Program-made: the position numbers and the translations under genes | Shown: in pieces, positions 1 through 9,472 of the stretch | How positions within the stretch are numbered: the first letter of the stretch is position 1 | How the letters are laid out: each line of letters starts with the position of its first letter | Source: Acrocarpospora macrocephala | GTDB lineage: Bacteria > Actinomycetota > Actinomycetes > Streptosporangiales > Streptosporangiaceae | Assembly (NCBI RefSeq): GCF_009687865.1 | Contig: NZ_BLAE01000029.1 | Coordinates: 62,001 to 126,000, forward strand | Length of the DNA: 64,000 nucleotides | Reading direction: 5' to 3' | The notes under the pieces: model-generated | What the model was told of the DNA's origin: nothing | The model's input: the letters and a program-made list of their open reading frames with translations, nothing else | Databases searched by the model: none

Positions 1-606
1 TCATGCCGCACCTCGTGCCTGGCGGTCGTGGCGGGCCAGGGTGCGGACGGTGAGGGCGAGGAGGGCTGCCGTGGCGGCGAGGAGACCCCAGACCCAGCTG
101 CCGCCGCCGGAAGGGGGGTTTGCTACGGAGGAGAGGGGGACTGCTGGGGGCGACTGCGCGGGGGCCGGGGTGGTGGCGGGCGTCGGGTCCGTAGTAGCCG
201 AGGTGGAGGGCGTTGGGTCGGTGGTGGCCAGGGTTGGGTTGGGGGCGGTGTAGGTGAAGGTGATTTGGCCGGTTACGGGGTGGCCGTCGTTGGAGAGGAT
301 TTGGTAGCCGATGGTGTAGGTGCCGGAGGTGGTCGGGGGGGTCACGGGAGTGACTACGTCGTTCTTTTCGACGGTGATGGTGCCGGATTCGTAGTGGGTG
401 CCGGTTGTGTCGGTGAGGGCGATTTTGGCGAACTCGGGGCGTACCGGCTGGTCGAAGGTTAGGCGGACTTCGGTGGGGGCGGTGGTGAGGTGGGAGCCTT
501 TGGACGGGTTGCTGCCTAGCAGGACGTTGTGGGCCTGGGCGGCGGGGAGCGGGGCTGCCAGGGTGGCGGCGCTCGCTAGCAGCAGGACCGTGAGTAGACG
601 CCTCAC
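1..606 (-). CDS. CopC domain copper resistance-like exported protein
   Basis: A 201-residue protein begins with a Sec signal peptide (about residues 1-25, ending AQA). The mature protein starts with His (HNVLLGSNP), the usual first copper ligand of CopC. A CopC-like beta-sandwich follows to about residue 122, with the typical TFDQPV and SNDGHPVTGQITFTY stretches. Next come a Pro/Thr/Ser-rich linker (about 123-165), one transmembrane helix (about 170-188) and a short basic tail. The protein is therefore probably anchored outside the membrane. Family knowledge suggests periplasmic-side copper binding or delivery. No CopD or YcnI partner is visible, but the gene ends at the window edge, so a downstream partner would lie outside the window. 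Confidence 0.85.
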   Translation of the reverse strand: MRRLLTVLLLASAATLAAPLPAAQAHNVLLGSNPSKGSHLTTAPTEVRLTFDQPVRPEFAKIALTDTTGTHYESGTITVEKNDVVTPVTPPTTSGTYTIGYQILSNDGHPVTGQITFTYTAPNPTLATTDPTPSTSATTDPTPATTPAPAQSPPAVPLSSVANPPSGGGSWVWGLLAATAALLALTVRTLARHDRQARGAA

Positions 607-697
607 CTGTCGATGACCTTCCGTTGGCTTTGGTGGTACGGAGCCATGGTGCCATCTATCGGTTTGGTGCGTGACCTGCCCGATTCTGGGATGAAAG

Positions 698-737
698 CCC
701 GGGTCGCGTGAGCGTCACCTTTCTCACGCGACCCGGG
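698..737. terminator. Perfect 15-bp hairpin between copC-like gene and chitinase
   Basis: CCCGGGTCGCGTGAG (698-712) pairs perfectly with 723-737 across a 10-nt loop. It lies just after the chitinase stop (749, minus strand). There is no T-tract, which is common for actinobacterial terminators. Confidence 0.75.
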
Positions 738-748
738 GGCTTAGGGGG

Positions 749-3331
749 TTAGAGCTTCGTCCAGAGGGCGGGGACGTTGGCGGGTTCCCAGCCGGCAAGG
801 GCGGTGTGGGACTGGCGGCATTCGTAGGTGGATCCGGCGTAAGTCACCTTCGCTCCGACCGTGTACGCCGTTCCGGCAGCCCAGGCCGGGAACTGGCCCG
901 TTGGCGACGGCGACGGCGACGGCGACGGGGAAGGCGAAGGAGATGGCGACGGGGAAGGCGAAGGAGACGGCGACGGTGACGGTGACGGGGAAGGCGAGGG
1001 GGATGGCGATGGAGAAGGCGACGGGGAGGGGTTGCCTGTGCAGGGGCCTAGGTCTCGCCAGACTTCGTTGGTGCCGGGCTGGTTGTTCTGGGTCCACCAG
1101 CGGGCTTCCCAGGTCTTGCCGCCGAACGAGACCTGCATTCCGTTCGTGTAGATGGAGGTGGACACCCAGGCAGGTGCCGTGCAGGTTCCGCCTGACGGCG
1201 AGGGCGATGGCGACGGTGACCCAGACGGCGATCCGGACGGCGACGGAGAGGGACCCACGCCGCCCCGCGCATAATCCTGGAGGATTCCGTAGGTGTTCCC
1301 CCCGAACGTGACCGTCCAGTTGGAAGGCGTCGAAGTCGGCAGATAGTAGACAAAGGCGACGTCCACCGAAGCCCCCGGCGCCAGTGTCTGCCAGCTGGGA
1401 AGCTTCAACGACACCCGGTTGTAGACGCCCTTCAACCCGCCGATGTTGTTAGCCGCCGTATGGTCCTTACGAATCACCTGCGCCCCGAACCCCGACTGAT
1501 CGGCCGCGTTACCAGGAGCGGAAGTCGAGTAATCGAACTGGAACTCCGTCCCACCCGGCAGCGTCGAAGCCGAATTATTGGTGATCCGGATCTTCGGATT
1601 GATCGGGTAGTTGTTGTCGCCCAGCGCGAACTCCCGGAACTCCACCCCGATATCCAGCTTCTGCGCGGGAATCGACGTCGTAGCCCGCACAGCCCCATAC
1701 GGCGACGCGTTCTTGAACTTGTCATACATCAGCGTGGTCAACGTGGACCCGGGCTCATACTGCCCCTTCGCGGAATTGAACGAGTAGTCGCCCGCGAGCT
1801 CCCACATCATCGTCCCGCCGAGACCCTTCGCCACGACATAGTCGGCCTTCGCCGCCACCGACTGGTCGTCCTCGGTCGACAGGAACACCCGCTTCGTCGA
1901 ATTCCACAACCACGGCGCGACCAGCCCGGCATCGTAGAACCGCGTATAGGTCCCCTGAAGCGTCGCCCCACCCAACCCGTACGACGCGAGATAGTCCCCG
2001 AGAATCCCCTGCTGCAGATTCTTGGCATGCCACATCGGATTGGACCCCGCGGGCATCTCCAGCCCGTTCTCCACGTCATGCCACAGGTTGTCGATCCCGA
2101 CGGCCCCATCACCGCACTTGGTCAGCCCGGTAGGACACGTCGTCCCCACCGCACGCCCCCAGAGCCCATTGGTCCCACCGGTGACGTTCCTGAACCCCCG
2201 CGTGTAGTACGGCAACCCGATATTGATCCGCCCGGCCGGCATCGCCCCACGGAAGTAGTGATAAGCCCAGTCGGTATTGAGATACCCGATCCCCCCATAC
2301 TGCTGGGTCGTGTACACACTCGCCGCCGCGAGCTCCCCGTCCTTCCCGTCGTCATACAACGCCGCATTCGGCCCGACAAACTCATTCCAGGCCCCATGCA
2401 GGTCATACGACATGATGTTCACGTAATCGAGATACTGCGTGACCTGGAAAGTCTCCTGCCCCCGCAGCAGATACCCACTGGAAGGCGCGGCCACGGTCAG
2501 CAGGTAGTACTTCCCATCCGCCACCGCCGCCGCGTCGAGCTTGGCCCGCAGCGTCTTCATCAGGGCCACATAGCCCTTCATCAGATGCGCGCGTTTCCCG
2601 TTGGCGATCGACCAGTCGAGCGGATTCCCCGCGTCCTTCATCGACGTCGGGTACTCGTAGTCGACATCCACCCCGTTGAACCCGTACTGCCGGATGAACG
2701 CCACCGCCGAATCCGCGAACGTGTTGATGCCCGCCTGATTCACCGACCCGTCGCCGTTCACCGTCATCGAGTAGAACCCGCCCGACGCCTGCCGGTCGCC
2801 GTTCGCGTCGAAGAACCCACCGGTCTCGGCCCACCCGCCGACGGAGATCAGCGTCTTCGTGTTCGGGAACTGCTTCTTGAACTTGCTCAGCAGATTGAAG
2901 TGCCCCTTGTAGGCGAAAGCCGGATCCAGCTCGGCCCCCGCCACCCCGGGCCACTCCCTCCCGATGGCCGCGTTCGCCGGAACCTGGCTCCCGACCGACA
3001 ACCGGTTATCGGCACCGACGTGCCCGAACGCGTAGTTGATATGAGTGACCTTCCCCCACGGAATGTCACTGACCAGATACCGCGTCTGCCCGTTGGTCCC
3101 GTCCCGCCAGCCGGTGAAATACCCGATGATCCGCCGCGGATGGTCCGCGCCGTTCTTCTCCCTGCCGTTCTCGTCGTACGCCAGGCAGTACGGCACATCC
3201 AGCCCAGGCGTGCGATACAGCCCGTCGGGACGGCAGGTCTCGTTGTCGACGGCCGCGCTGGCGCCGTGAATGGACAGGAGTGCGGCCACGAGAGCGAGCG
3301 AGGCTCCCGCGGCGGCTGCGCGCAGGCGCAC
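749..3331 (-). CDS. Secreted GH18 chitinase with two C-terminal chitin-binding modules
   Basis: The protein has 860 residues with a signal peptide (about 1-27). The GH18 barrel carries the SVGGW strand and the catalytic DxDxE motif in GVDVDYEYP (about 220-228), where Glu is the acid/base. A chitinase C-terminal beta domain follows (about 555-700). A Pro-Ser linker then leads to a CBM5/12-like module ([17 protein letters not shown]...), a long (PS)n linker and a second module ending WTKL. It should hydrolyse chitin outside the cell. The (PS)n tract is written in six-base GGCGAC/GGGGAA-type units on the + strand (about 899-1030), so it is prone to slippage. A good promoter and a LacI-type 9-mer lie upstream. 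Confidence 0.93.
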   Translation of the reverse strand: MRLRAAAAGASLALVAALLSIHGASAAVDNETCRPDGLYRTPGLDVPYCLAYDENGREKNGADHPRRIIGYFTGWRDGTNGQTRYLVSDIPWGKVTHINYAFGHVGADNRLSVGSQVPANAAIGREWPGVAGAELDPAFAYKGHFNLLSKFKKQFPNTKTLISVGGWAETGGFFDANGDRQASGGFYSMTVNGDGSVNQAGINTFADSAVAFIRQYGFNGVDVDYEYPTSMKDAGNPLDWSIANGKRAHLMKGYVALMKTLRAKLDAAAVADGKYYLLTVAAPSSGYLLRGQETFQVTQYLDYVNIMSYDLHGAWNEFVGPNAALYDDGKDGELAAASVYTTQQYGGIGYLNTDWAYHYFRGAMPAGRINIGLPYYTRGFRNVTGGTNGLWGRAVGTTCPTGLTKCGDGAVGIDNLWHDVENGLEMPAGSNPMWHAKNLQQGILGDYLASYGLGGATLQGTYTRFYDAGLVAPWLWNSTKRVFLSTEDDQSVAAKADYVVAKGLGGTMMWELAGDYSFNSAKGQYEPGSTLTTLMYDKFKNASPYGAVRATTSIPAQKLDIGVEFREFALGDNNYPINPKIRITNNSASTLPGGTEFQFDYSTSAPGNAADQSGFGAQVIRKDHTAANNIGGLKGVYNRVSLKLPSWQTLAPGASVDVAFVYYLPTSTPSNWTVTFGGNTYGILQDYARGGVGPSPSPSGSPSGSPSPSPSPSGGTCTAPAWVSTSIYTNGMQVSFGGKTWEARWWTQNNQPGTNEVWRDLGPCTGNPSPSPSPSPSPSPSPSPSPSPSPSPSPSPSPSPSPSPSPSPSPTGQFPAWAAGTAYTVGAKVTYAGSTYECRQSHTALAGWEPANVPALWTKL

Positions 3332-3427
3332 GTGCCACCTCCGATTGGCGACGGTCGGAGCTCGCGGATTCCGGCGACTCGCGACAGAACAGTTGGTCCC
3401 ACCCCGCCCCAGGCGGGATTGATCGCG

Positions 3428-3456
3428 AACCTAAGTCGTCTGATCAGGCCCGTCAA
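3428..3456 (-). promoter_or_regulatory. Putative sigma70-type promoter of the chitinase
   Basis: Read on the minus strand: TTGACG (3451-3456), a 17-nt spacer, then TAGGTT (3428-3433). This is a standard actinobacterial vegetative promoter spacing. It sits about 100 bp upstream of the chitinase start, leaving a leader of roughly 90 nt. Confidence 0.65.
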
Positions 3457-3469
3457 TGGTTTCTTTTAA

Positions 3470-3478
3470 GAAAGTTTC
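3470..3478. promoter_or_regulatory. GAAAGTTTC palindrome, LacI-type operator candidate
   Basis: An exact copy of the 9-mer found before the GH30, ABC transporter and GH5 genes. Here it is single, and it lies 14 bp upstream of the chitinase -35 box rather than downstream of -10. Control of the chitinase by the xylan-locus LacI is possible but unproven. The rest of the intergenic stretch (3479-3627) shows no feature I can name. Confidence 0.4.
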
Positions 3479-3627
3479 CTGATAGTTAGCCCCTTAAGCC
3501 AGACTTAACCAAATGTTGAGCATGTGATCAGGGCCCACTACGATCCGAGCACGACTCATCTCTTGGTGTGCACGCGGCAGCGGGATCCGTTCGGACTCGT
3601 GCGGGCGTGGCCACCCCACCTCGGTGA

Positions 3628-6600
3628 TCAGCGGCCACCGCAGACCTGGTGGAAAGTCTCGCCCCGTAAGTACTGGGTCCATTCCTGTTCGTTGAGGGCG
3701 CGGCCCGCGATGGCGCAGATCGACGCGGGATCGGAGGGCTGGGCGATGTCCCACAACCGGACGGTGCCGTCGTTGCTCGCGGTTGCCAGCGTCGCGCCGT
3801 CGCCGCTGAAGGCCGCCGCCTGGATGTAGTCGGTGTGTCCGGTGAGGGGGGTGCCGATCTGCTTACGGGTGGCGACGTCCCAGAGCCGTACCGTGGCGTC
3901 GGAACCGGCTGTGGCCAGTTTCGTGCCGTCGGTGGTGAAGACCGCCGCGGCGACCGCGCCGGTGTGGCCGATCAGGGGCGTGCCGATCTGCTTGCGGGTG
4001 GCGACCTCCCAGAGCCGTACCGTGGCGTCGGAACCGGCCGTGGCCAGTTTCGTGCCGTCGGGACTGAAGACCATGGATACGACTGCGCCGGTGTGGCCGG
4101 GGGCCGCGCCGATCCGTGCGCGCGTGCTGACATCCCAGAGGACGGCGGTGCCGTCGATTCCAGAGGCGGCCAGTTTCGTCCCGTCTGGACTGAACGCCAC
4201 GCTGTAGAGAACGCCGGGGTGACCGGTGACGATGGTGCCGATCCGGCCGCGGGTGGAGAGATCCCAGAGTCGGATGTTCGCGTCCTCTCCGGCCGTGGCC
4301 GCGAGCGTTCCGTCCGAACTGAACGCCACCGCTGAGACATCGCCGCCGGTATCGAGCACCGCCCCGATCGTGCGCTGGGTGGAGACATCCCACTGATGGA
4401 TGGTGCCGTCGGATTCGGCCGTGGATAGGAGCGTGCCCTCGCGGTTGAACGCCATCGAATAGACAGAGCCGGTATGGCCCTTGAGTGGGGTGCCGATCTG
4501 CCGGTGGGTGGCGGGATTCCACAGCCGTACCGTGGTGTCGGAACCGGCCGTGGCCAGGATGCCGCCGAACGCCAGCGTGAAGACGGAGCCGCTGTGTCCG
4601 GTGAGCGGGGCGCCCGACTGCCGGTGGGCGCCGACGTCCCACAGGCGGACGGTTCCCCGGAGTCCGGTGGTGATCAGCATGGTTCCACCGGGATTGAAGG
4701 CCATCGCGGCCAGGGCGCCGGCTTGGGTGAGTAGGGGAGCACCGATTCGCTTGCGGGTCGAGATGTCCCACAGCTCGATGGCGCCGTCGCGATCCGCGAT
4801 GGCCAGCGTCCGGCCGTCGGGGCTGAACACGATCGGGCCCAATGCCCCGTGTGAGGTGGCGATGGGGGCACCGAGCTGCTCCCGCGTGGCCATATCCCAG
4901 AGTCGAATGGTGCCGTCAGTACCGGCGGCGCAGAGCAGGCGGCCGTCAGCGGAGACCACCAGGGCCGAGGTGTTGCTCGTGTCACCGGGAAGTGGGCCGC
5001 CCGCGGGCTTTCGGGTGGCGACATCCCACAGCACGAGGGAGCTGTTCGCCCCGGCTATGGCCAGGATCCCGGCGTCCCGTCCGAAAGTCATCGCCGCGAC
5101 GGAACCGCCACGCGCGAAAGGGCGGCCGATCGGCTGCCGGCCGGCGACGTCCCAGACTTGCCCGGTGCCGTCGGTTCCCGCAGTGATCACCTTCGTGCCA
5201 TCGGGGCTGAACGCCACCGCGAGGAGGGAGCCGATCTGACCGATGAGGGGGGTTCCGAGCTGTCTGCGCGTTCCGACGTCCCAGAGCCGGGTGGCGCCGT
5301 CCGATCCGGCCGTGGCGAGCGTGGCACCGTCGGCGGAGAACGCCAGCGCGGAAACCGGACCGGTGTGCCCGGTGAGGGGCGCGCCGAGTTGCCGGTGGGT
5401 GACGGCGTCCCAGAGGCGGGCGGTGCCGTCCTCTCCCGCCGTCGCCACGGTCGCGCCGTCCGGGCTGAACACCGTCGCGCGGACCAAGCCAGAGTGGCCT
5501 GCGAAAACACCTCGAAGTGGCGAGGCCAGGACGTTGATCACCGCGTGCCGGGCTTCGTCGGTGTGGGCGTAGCTCCAGGACGTCACGGCCAGCCGGGCCG
5601 CGGTGACGATGTCGGTGCCGGCGAGGGCGACGCTCTCCGCCGCCAGTTGCCGCGACAGCGCCTCCACCCGTCCGGTCTCGGCCCGGCCGGCGGACCTGAC
5701 GGCGTTGACCGCTCCAGCTACGGCGAGCAGCGCCAAGGTGATCACCGTGGCGAGGAAGATGCGGGTCAGATTCCTGCGGCGGATGACGGACCGCTCGGCT
5801 CGCGCGACGGCCTGCTCGGAGGCGGTGAGGAACTCCTGGACCGCGCCGGTCGGCGCTTGGTGGCGACCGCTACGAAGAGCAGCGTGTACGGCCTCCAGGC
5901 GGATGCCCTGATAGAGAAAGGACACATCCCTGCTGTGGTCGTCCCACATGGTGGCGTCGCCCGTCAGCTGGCCGAGCAGGGCGTGGTTGGCCTGGTCCTC
6001 CGTCAGCCAGTCGCGCAGCCGCGGCCAGGCGAGCAGCAGGCAGTCGTGACCGATCTCCGCGCCCGCCTCGTTGAGTACGATCAGCCGTTTCGCGGCGAAG
6101 GCGTCCAGGACGGCGTCGACGTCGCCAGCGTGATCGCCCGGGGCGTACAGCTCGGCCCGGCTCAGGCGGCGCCGGGCGAAGTGACCGTCGGGCGACACCA
6201 GCGTCATCCGATGGAACAGGCGGTGGGCCAGTGCCTGCCGCTCCGGAGTGAGATCGTCGAACACGGCTTCCGCGCTGGACTGTACGGCCCGTTCGACTCC
6301 GCCGCCACGGCCGTACCCGCGGATGGTGAGCCGGTCGCTGTCCCGGTTCTCCCACGCCATCAGCATCGCCTGGGAGAGGAGGGGCAGTGCGCCCGCGCCG
6401 TAGTCACCGGGCGGGCCTAGCTCGTCCAGGATGGTCTCGGCCAGTCCGGACTCCAACGTCAGGCCGGCGGCCGAGGCCGGGCCGGTGATGACGCGGCGCA
6501 GGTCGGCTCGGGTGATCCGGCCGACCACGAACTGGCCGTCGGCGAGCGACTCCGCCAGCACCCGATAGTCGGCGCACCGGTCGGCGAAGTCACCGCGCAT

Positions 6601-7842
6601 GGCCAGGACGGCCAGACCTGTAGGCGCGGCGGTGATCGAGGCCAGCGCCGCGATGAACGCGTCCCGATGGGCGGCTTCGCCGGTGAGGGTGAAGATCTCC
6701 TCGAACTGGTCCACCAGGATCACCAGGCGCTCGGCGCCGCCACGGGCCAGCAGGCATTGCCGTACGAGCAGGTGGGCCTTGTCCGGGTGGTCGGCCAGCG
6801 CGTGACGGGTGGTGACGGGGTTCAGGTTTCCGGCGGCCGCCAGGTGGGTGGCGAGTTCGTCCAGCGGAGCCCCGGTCGGGGTGAGCAGCAGGCACGGCCA
6901 CCGATCGGAGCCGGGCACCGCCAGCGAACCGCGGGTCAGCGCGGGCAGCAGGCCCGCCCGTACCAGCGAGGACTTGCCCGCACCCGACGCGCCGGTGACC
7001 ATCACCAGCCCCGGCCCGGAGAGCCGCTCGCCCACCTTGCCCACCAGGCTGGCGGTCAGTCGCTCCCGCCCGTAGAAGATCGGGGCGTGGTCGGCCTCGA
7101 ACGGCAGCAGCCCCCGGTAGGGGCTCTCGTGCCGCCAGCGCACCGCGCCGGAGTCGGCGGAGCGCGCCTGCCGCAGCTGGGCGAGTTCATCGCGGATGAG
7201 GACGAGCTGGTCGGACTGCTGCCGTGCTCGTTCGCGGTCGTGGCGGCGTTCCGCAGCCTGCTGCTGGAGTTCGCGCTGGATCCGGTCGGCTGTCTGCTCG
7301 ATGCCGGTGAGCAGGAAGGCGAACTCGGCGAACTCGGCGCCTAGGTCGGTGAATGCCCGGGCCAGCTGGGATCGCAGGCCGCGGTTGCCGCTGTTGATCA
7401 ACGTTTCCATGGTGATGCCGGCCGCGTCGATCTCGCGAAGCAGCCGGGCGATCTCGGCTCGCAGCCGCTCACTCTCGGTGTTGCCGGCGTCGAGCAGCTT
7501 GACGATCCGCTCGGACAGCTCGCGTTCGACGTCCTCGGGGCCGGGGCTGTTGGTTCGTCGGCGCAGCGCGGTGATCGAGTCGCCAATCACCTGGCTGAGA
7601 ATGTTCACCCCCACCCCGGCGAGCACCTGGGCGGCTGCCACGTCCGGCTGGCCCATCGCCAGCGGAGTCAGCGCGCTGGCGCAGAGGGTGGCGAGCAGGA
7701 CGGGAGGCGTCAGCCGCAACGCCCCGGACGCCGTCTGCCGCAGGACCGCCGCCACGACCCGTTCTCGCACCTCACGGGCCTGATCGTCGCTCTCTTGTGC
7801 GCTGTCGGCCGTCACCGGGGTCACCTGAACGCGTTTGGTCAA
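3628..7842 (-). CDS. STAND NTPase (nSTAND1-like) with 14 WD40 repeats
   Basis: The protein has 1404 residues. The N-terminal region (about 1-240) has hydrophobic patches near 40-95, then coiled-coil-like charged helices. The NTPase starts at YRGLLPFEADHAPIFYGRE (about 242), with Walker A GASGAGKSS and Walker B LVILVDQFEEIF. A single transmembrane helix (IFLATVITLALLAVAGAV) precedes the sensor region. From about residue 780 I count 14 WD40 repeats, enough for two seven-bladed propellers. Repeats 12 and 13 are almost identical in DNA (3856-3932 versus 3985-4061), showing recent blade duplication. Members of this class are signal-sensing switches; some act in defence or regulated death, but the trigger here is unknown. 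The listed start is a TTG without a good ribosome site, so the true start could lie slightly downstream. Confidence 0.85.
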   Translation of the reverse strand: MTKRVQVTPVTADSAQESDDQAREVRERVVAAVLRQTASGALRLTPPVLLATLCASALTPLAMGQPDVAAAQVLAGVGVNILSQVIGDSITALRRRTNSPGPEDVERELSERIVKLLDAGNTESERLRAEIARLLREIDAAGITMETLINSGNRGLRSQLARAFTDLGAEFAEFAFLLTGIEQTADRIQRELQQQAAERRHDRERARQQSDQLVLIRDELAQLRQARSADSGAVRWRHESPYRGLLPFEADHAPIFYGRERLTASLVGKVGERLSGPGLVMVTGASGAGKSSLVRAGLLPALTRGSLAVPGSDRWPCLLLTPTGAPLDELATHLAAAGNLNPVTTRHALADHPDKAHLLVRQCLLARGGAERLVILVDQFEEIFTLTGEAAHRDAFIAALASITAAPTGLAVLAMRGDFADRCADYRVLAESLADGQFVVGRITRADLRRVITGPASAAGLTLESGLAETILDELGPPGDYGAGALPLLSQAMLMAWENRDSDRLTIRGYGRGGGVERAVQSSAEAVFDDLTPERQALAHRLFHRMTLVSPDGHFARRRLSRAELYAPGDHAGDVDAVLDAFAAKRLIVLNEAGAEIGHDCLLLAWPRLRDWLTEDQANHALLGQLTGDATMWDDHSRDVSFLYQGIRLEAVHAALRSGRHQAPTGAVQEFLTASEQAVARAERSVIRRRNLTRIFLATVITLALLAVAGAVNAVRSAGRAETGRVEALSRQLAAESVALAGTDIVTAARLAVTSWSYAHTDEARHAVINVLASPLRGVFAGHSGLVRATVFSPDGATVATAGEDGTARLWDAVTHRQLGAPLTGHTGPVSALAFSADGATLATAGSDGATRLWDVGTRRQLGTPLIGQIGSLLAVAFSPDGTKVITAGTDGTGQVWDVAGRQPIGRPFARGGSVAAMTFGRDAGILAIAGANSSLVLWDVATRKPAGGPLPGDTSNTSALVVSADGRLLCAAGTDGTIRLWDMATREQLGAPIATSHGALGPIVFSPDGRTLAIADRDGAIELWDISTRKRIGAPLLTQAGALAAMAFNPGGTMLITTGLRGTVRLWDVGAHRQSGAPLTGHSGSVFTLAFGGILATAGSDTTVRLWNPATHRQIGTPLKGHTGSVYSMAFNREGTLLSTAESDGTIHQWDVSTQRTIGAVLDTGGDVSAVAFSSDGTLAATAGEDANIRLWDLSTRGRIGTIVTGHPGVLYSVAFSPDGTKLAASGIDGTAVLWDVSTRARIGAAPGHTGAVVSMVFSPDGTKLATAGSDATVRLWEVATRKQIGTPLIGHTGAVAAAVFTTDGTKLATAGSDATVRLWDVATRKQIGTPLTGHTDYIQAAAFSGDGATLATASNDGTVRLWDIAQPSDPASICAIAGRALNEQEWTQYLRGETFHQVCGGR

Positions 7843-7846
7843 ACGC
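7831..7846. promoter_or_regulatory. Palindrome overlapping the STAND gene start
   Basis: GCGTTTGGTCAAACGC is a perfect 6-bp inverted repeat with a 4-bp centre. It covers the proposed TTG start codon (7840-7842). It could be a repressor operator or an mRNA hairpin, or chance. Confidence 0.3.
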
Positions 7847-8006
7847 TCTGAATCCGTCTATCGCAGAAATATCACCTGCTGTCCCTGGAGCGCTGGAGAT
7901 CGATCAACTTTGGTCGGTGGAGGTAGCGACTTTCGGGAACCGTGGTCTGCGCGGTCGCGGCCCACAACATCGTGGCTGCTCTGGTCATGACGATGACCGC
8001 CACCCA

Positions 8007-8651
8007 TTAGGCGGACGGATAAGCCTGCAGATTGCCGCACATGCCGGGCTTAGGGGTGGGGGAGAGCCGGGTCACCGCGCCCTGCCGCAGGTGGCTGAGA
8101 TCGCCGTTCCTGAGCCGGGTCATCTGCTCGCCCGTGGCCAGCGCGGCCTTCAGGGGCCCTTCGCGCCAGCGCTGCTCGAAAGTGTCCAGCCGGGTCCGGA
8201 CGATCCGGGCCGCGTGCTCGAGGAACCCCGCGAAGGAGGAGCCGTCCGCCCGCAACGCCAGAAATCCCTCGATGGCCAGGTCCCGGCGTGTCCGGACGTC
8301 GCCCGCGACGCTCTGGCCGTACCGGGCGGCGTCGGCGAGCACGTGCGGCGGGAAAGTGAAGACGGCGTCGCCGGCCTCGGGGAGGCCGCTGTTCTGCATG
8401 AGCACGATGATGCGCAGGCCGCCGCCGTTGATCAGCCGGTGCACCGTGCCGGGCGTGAACCAGACGACTGAGCCCGGCTCCAGCGGGGTCTCCTGGAAGC
8501 CGGACCAGGTCAGGGTCTGTACGCTCCCGACCCCCGCGATCACCACGTACGCCTCCGCGCACAAGGTGTGCAAATGCGGAGAACCCCCGCAGAGCCCGTC
8601 GGCGGTCGGCCAGTCATAGACGGTCAGGTCCGAGACGCCTACCCCGAACAC
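8007..8651 (-). CDS. Cupin domain-containing protein
   Basis: I place the start at a GTG (8651) preceded by GAAGGA and overlapping the end of the upstream gene by 13 bp, giving 214 residues. The open frame could extend to 8693. The first half is a cupin barrel: PHLHTLCAEAYVVIAGVG supplies the His and Glu metal-ligand pattern, and PGTVHRLIN the second His. The C-terminal half is helical and unassigned. It is the last gene of an operon with a PmoA-like protein and a Gfo/Idh/MocA dehydrogenase, which suggests sugar or sugar-acid metabolism. The substrate cannot be read from the sequence. Confidence 0.75.
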   Translation of the reverse strand: MFGVGVSDLTVYDWPTADGLCGGSPHLHTLCAEAYVVIAGVGSVQTLTWSGFQETPLEPGSVVWFTPGTVHRLINGGGLRIIVLMQNSGLPEAGDAVFTFPPHVLADAARYGQSVAGDVRTRRDLAIEGFLALRADGSSFAGFLEHAARIVRTRLDTFEQRWREGPLKAALATGEQMTRLRNGDLSHLRQGAVTRLSPTPKPGMCGNLQAYPSA

Positions 8652-9472
8652 GGATGTTCCTTCACGTACGCCTCCAGCCGGGCCCGATCCCACGCCCCGG
8701 TGGCGACGACCACCTGGTAGCGCAGGGACAGCGTCTCACCCGGCGGCAGCACCAGCACCCGATCGAACGCGATCGACGGATTGACGGCGGCGAACGGCGT
8801 CGTCCGGACGAACCAGTCGGTGCGCTGGGCGCTCAGGAACAGCAGCGTCGAGCAGCGGTCCACCTCGTCATGACGCCCGACATAAGCCAGCCAATCGGAC
8901 GGCCGTCCCATCATCTCCGGCCCTTCGCCATGCGAGGCGATCACATCGCCGCCCTCGAACGACCGGGGACCTCTCCAGAAAAGACCGCAATATCCGGCCA
9001 GCGGCCGCCCGTTCGTGGTCGGGCTCCCGAAGACCAGCTCCGAGCCGCGCACATTGGTGATCGCCGTGCTGAACTCCAGCGCCCAGGAATCCTCGAGCAC
9101 ATCCCGGACCGCGATCGCGCGCTCCTCGTCCACCCAGTGCTCGCCCGCCTGCGTATGCCAGGTCAGCCGCTCAACCCCCGGCGCCAGGAACTCCTCATGC
9201 CGCATGGTCCCGTTGTTGGGCAGATCCACATACCCACCCTCGGACCGCACATAGCTCCCGCCACCCCAGAAATTCTCGCCGGATAAATCCGACACGGTAA
9301 GCTGCAACCCTTTATGCCAGCGATGATCATGCGGCCGATACACGCTGACCACATCCCCCGCCAACGTCCTTATAGGATGAAAAAACGGCTTCGGCGACTC
9401 GAAAACCGGCATATCCGGTTCGTAGACGTAGCGCAGGATCTCCACCCCACGCTCGGAGAAGATCAGCTCCAC
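8639..9472 (-). CDS. PmoA family protein (DUF6807)
   Basis: A 277-residue protein with the family's hallmarks: an early YRPHDHRWHKGLQ segment rich in His, a central TNGRP/YCGLFWRGPRSF stretch and a late WFVRTTPF. It has no signal peptide. The family is annotated as PmoA after a methane-oxygenase-adjacent gene, but in actinobacteria it sits with sugar dehydrogenases and its reaction is not established. Its start overlaps the end of the upstream oxidoreductase by 10 bp, so the two are translationally coupled. Confidence 0.8.
   Translation of the reverse strand: MELIFSERGVEILRYVYEPDMPVFESPKPFFHPIRTLAGDVVSVYRPHDHRWHKGLQLTVSDLSGENFWGGGSYVRSEGGYVDLPNNGTMRHEEFLAPGVERLTWHTQAGEHWVDEERAIAVRDVLEDSWALEFSTAITNVRGSELVFGSPTTNGRPLAGYCGLFWRGPRSFEGGDVIASHGEGPEMMGRPSDWLAYVGRHDEVDRCSTLLFLSAQRTDWFVRTTPFAAVNPSIAFDRVLVLPPGETLSLRYQVVVATGAWDRARLEAYVKEHPCSG

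Noticed and set aside
899-1030. Six-base GC-rich repeats that at first look like a regulatory or CRISPR-type array
   Set aside because: They encode the (Pro-Ser)n linker of the chitinase, a normal feature of modular secreted enzymes; there are no unique spacers.
1460-3469. A 669-codon + strand open frame over the chitinase
   Set aside because: Arg/Pro/His-rich shadow of the minus-strand GH18 gene, which has signal peptide, catalytic motif and promoter.
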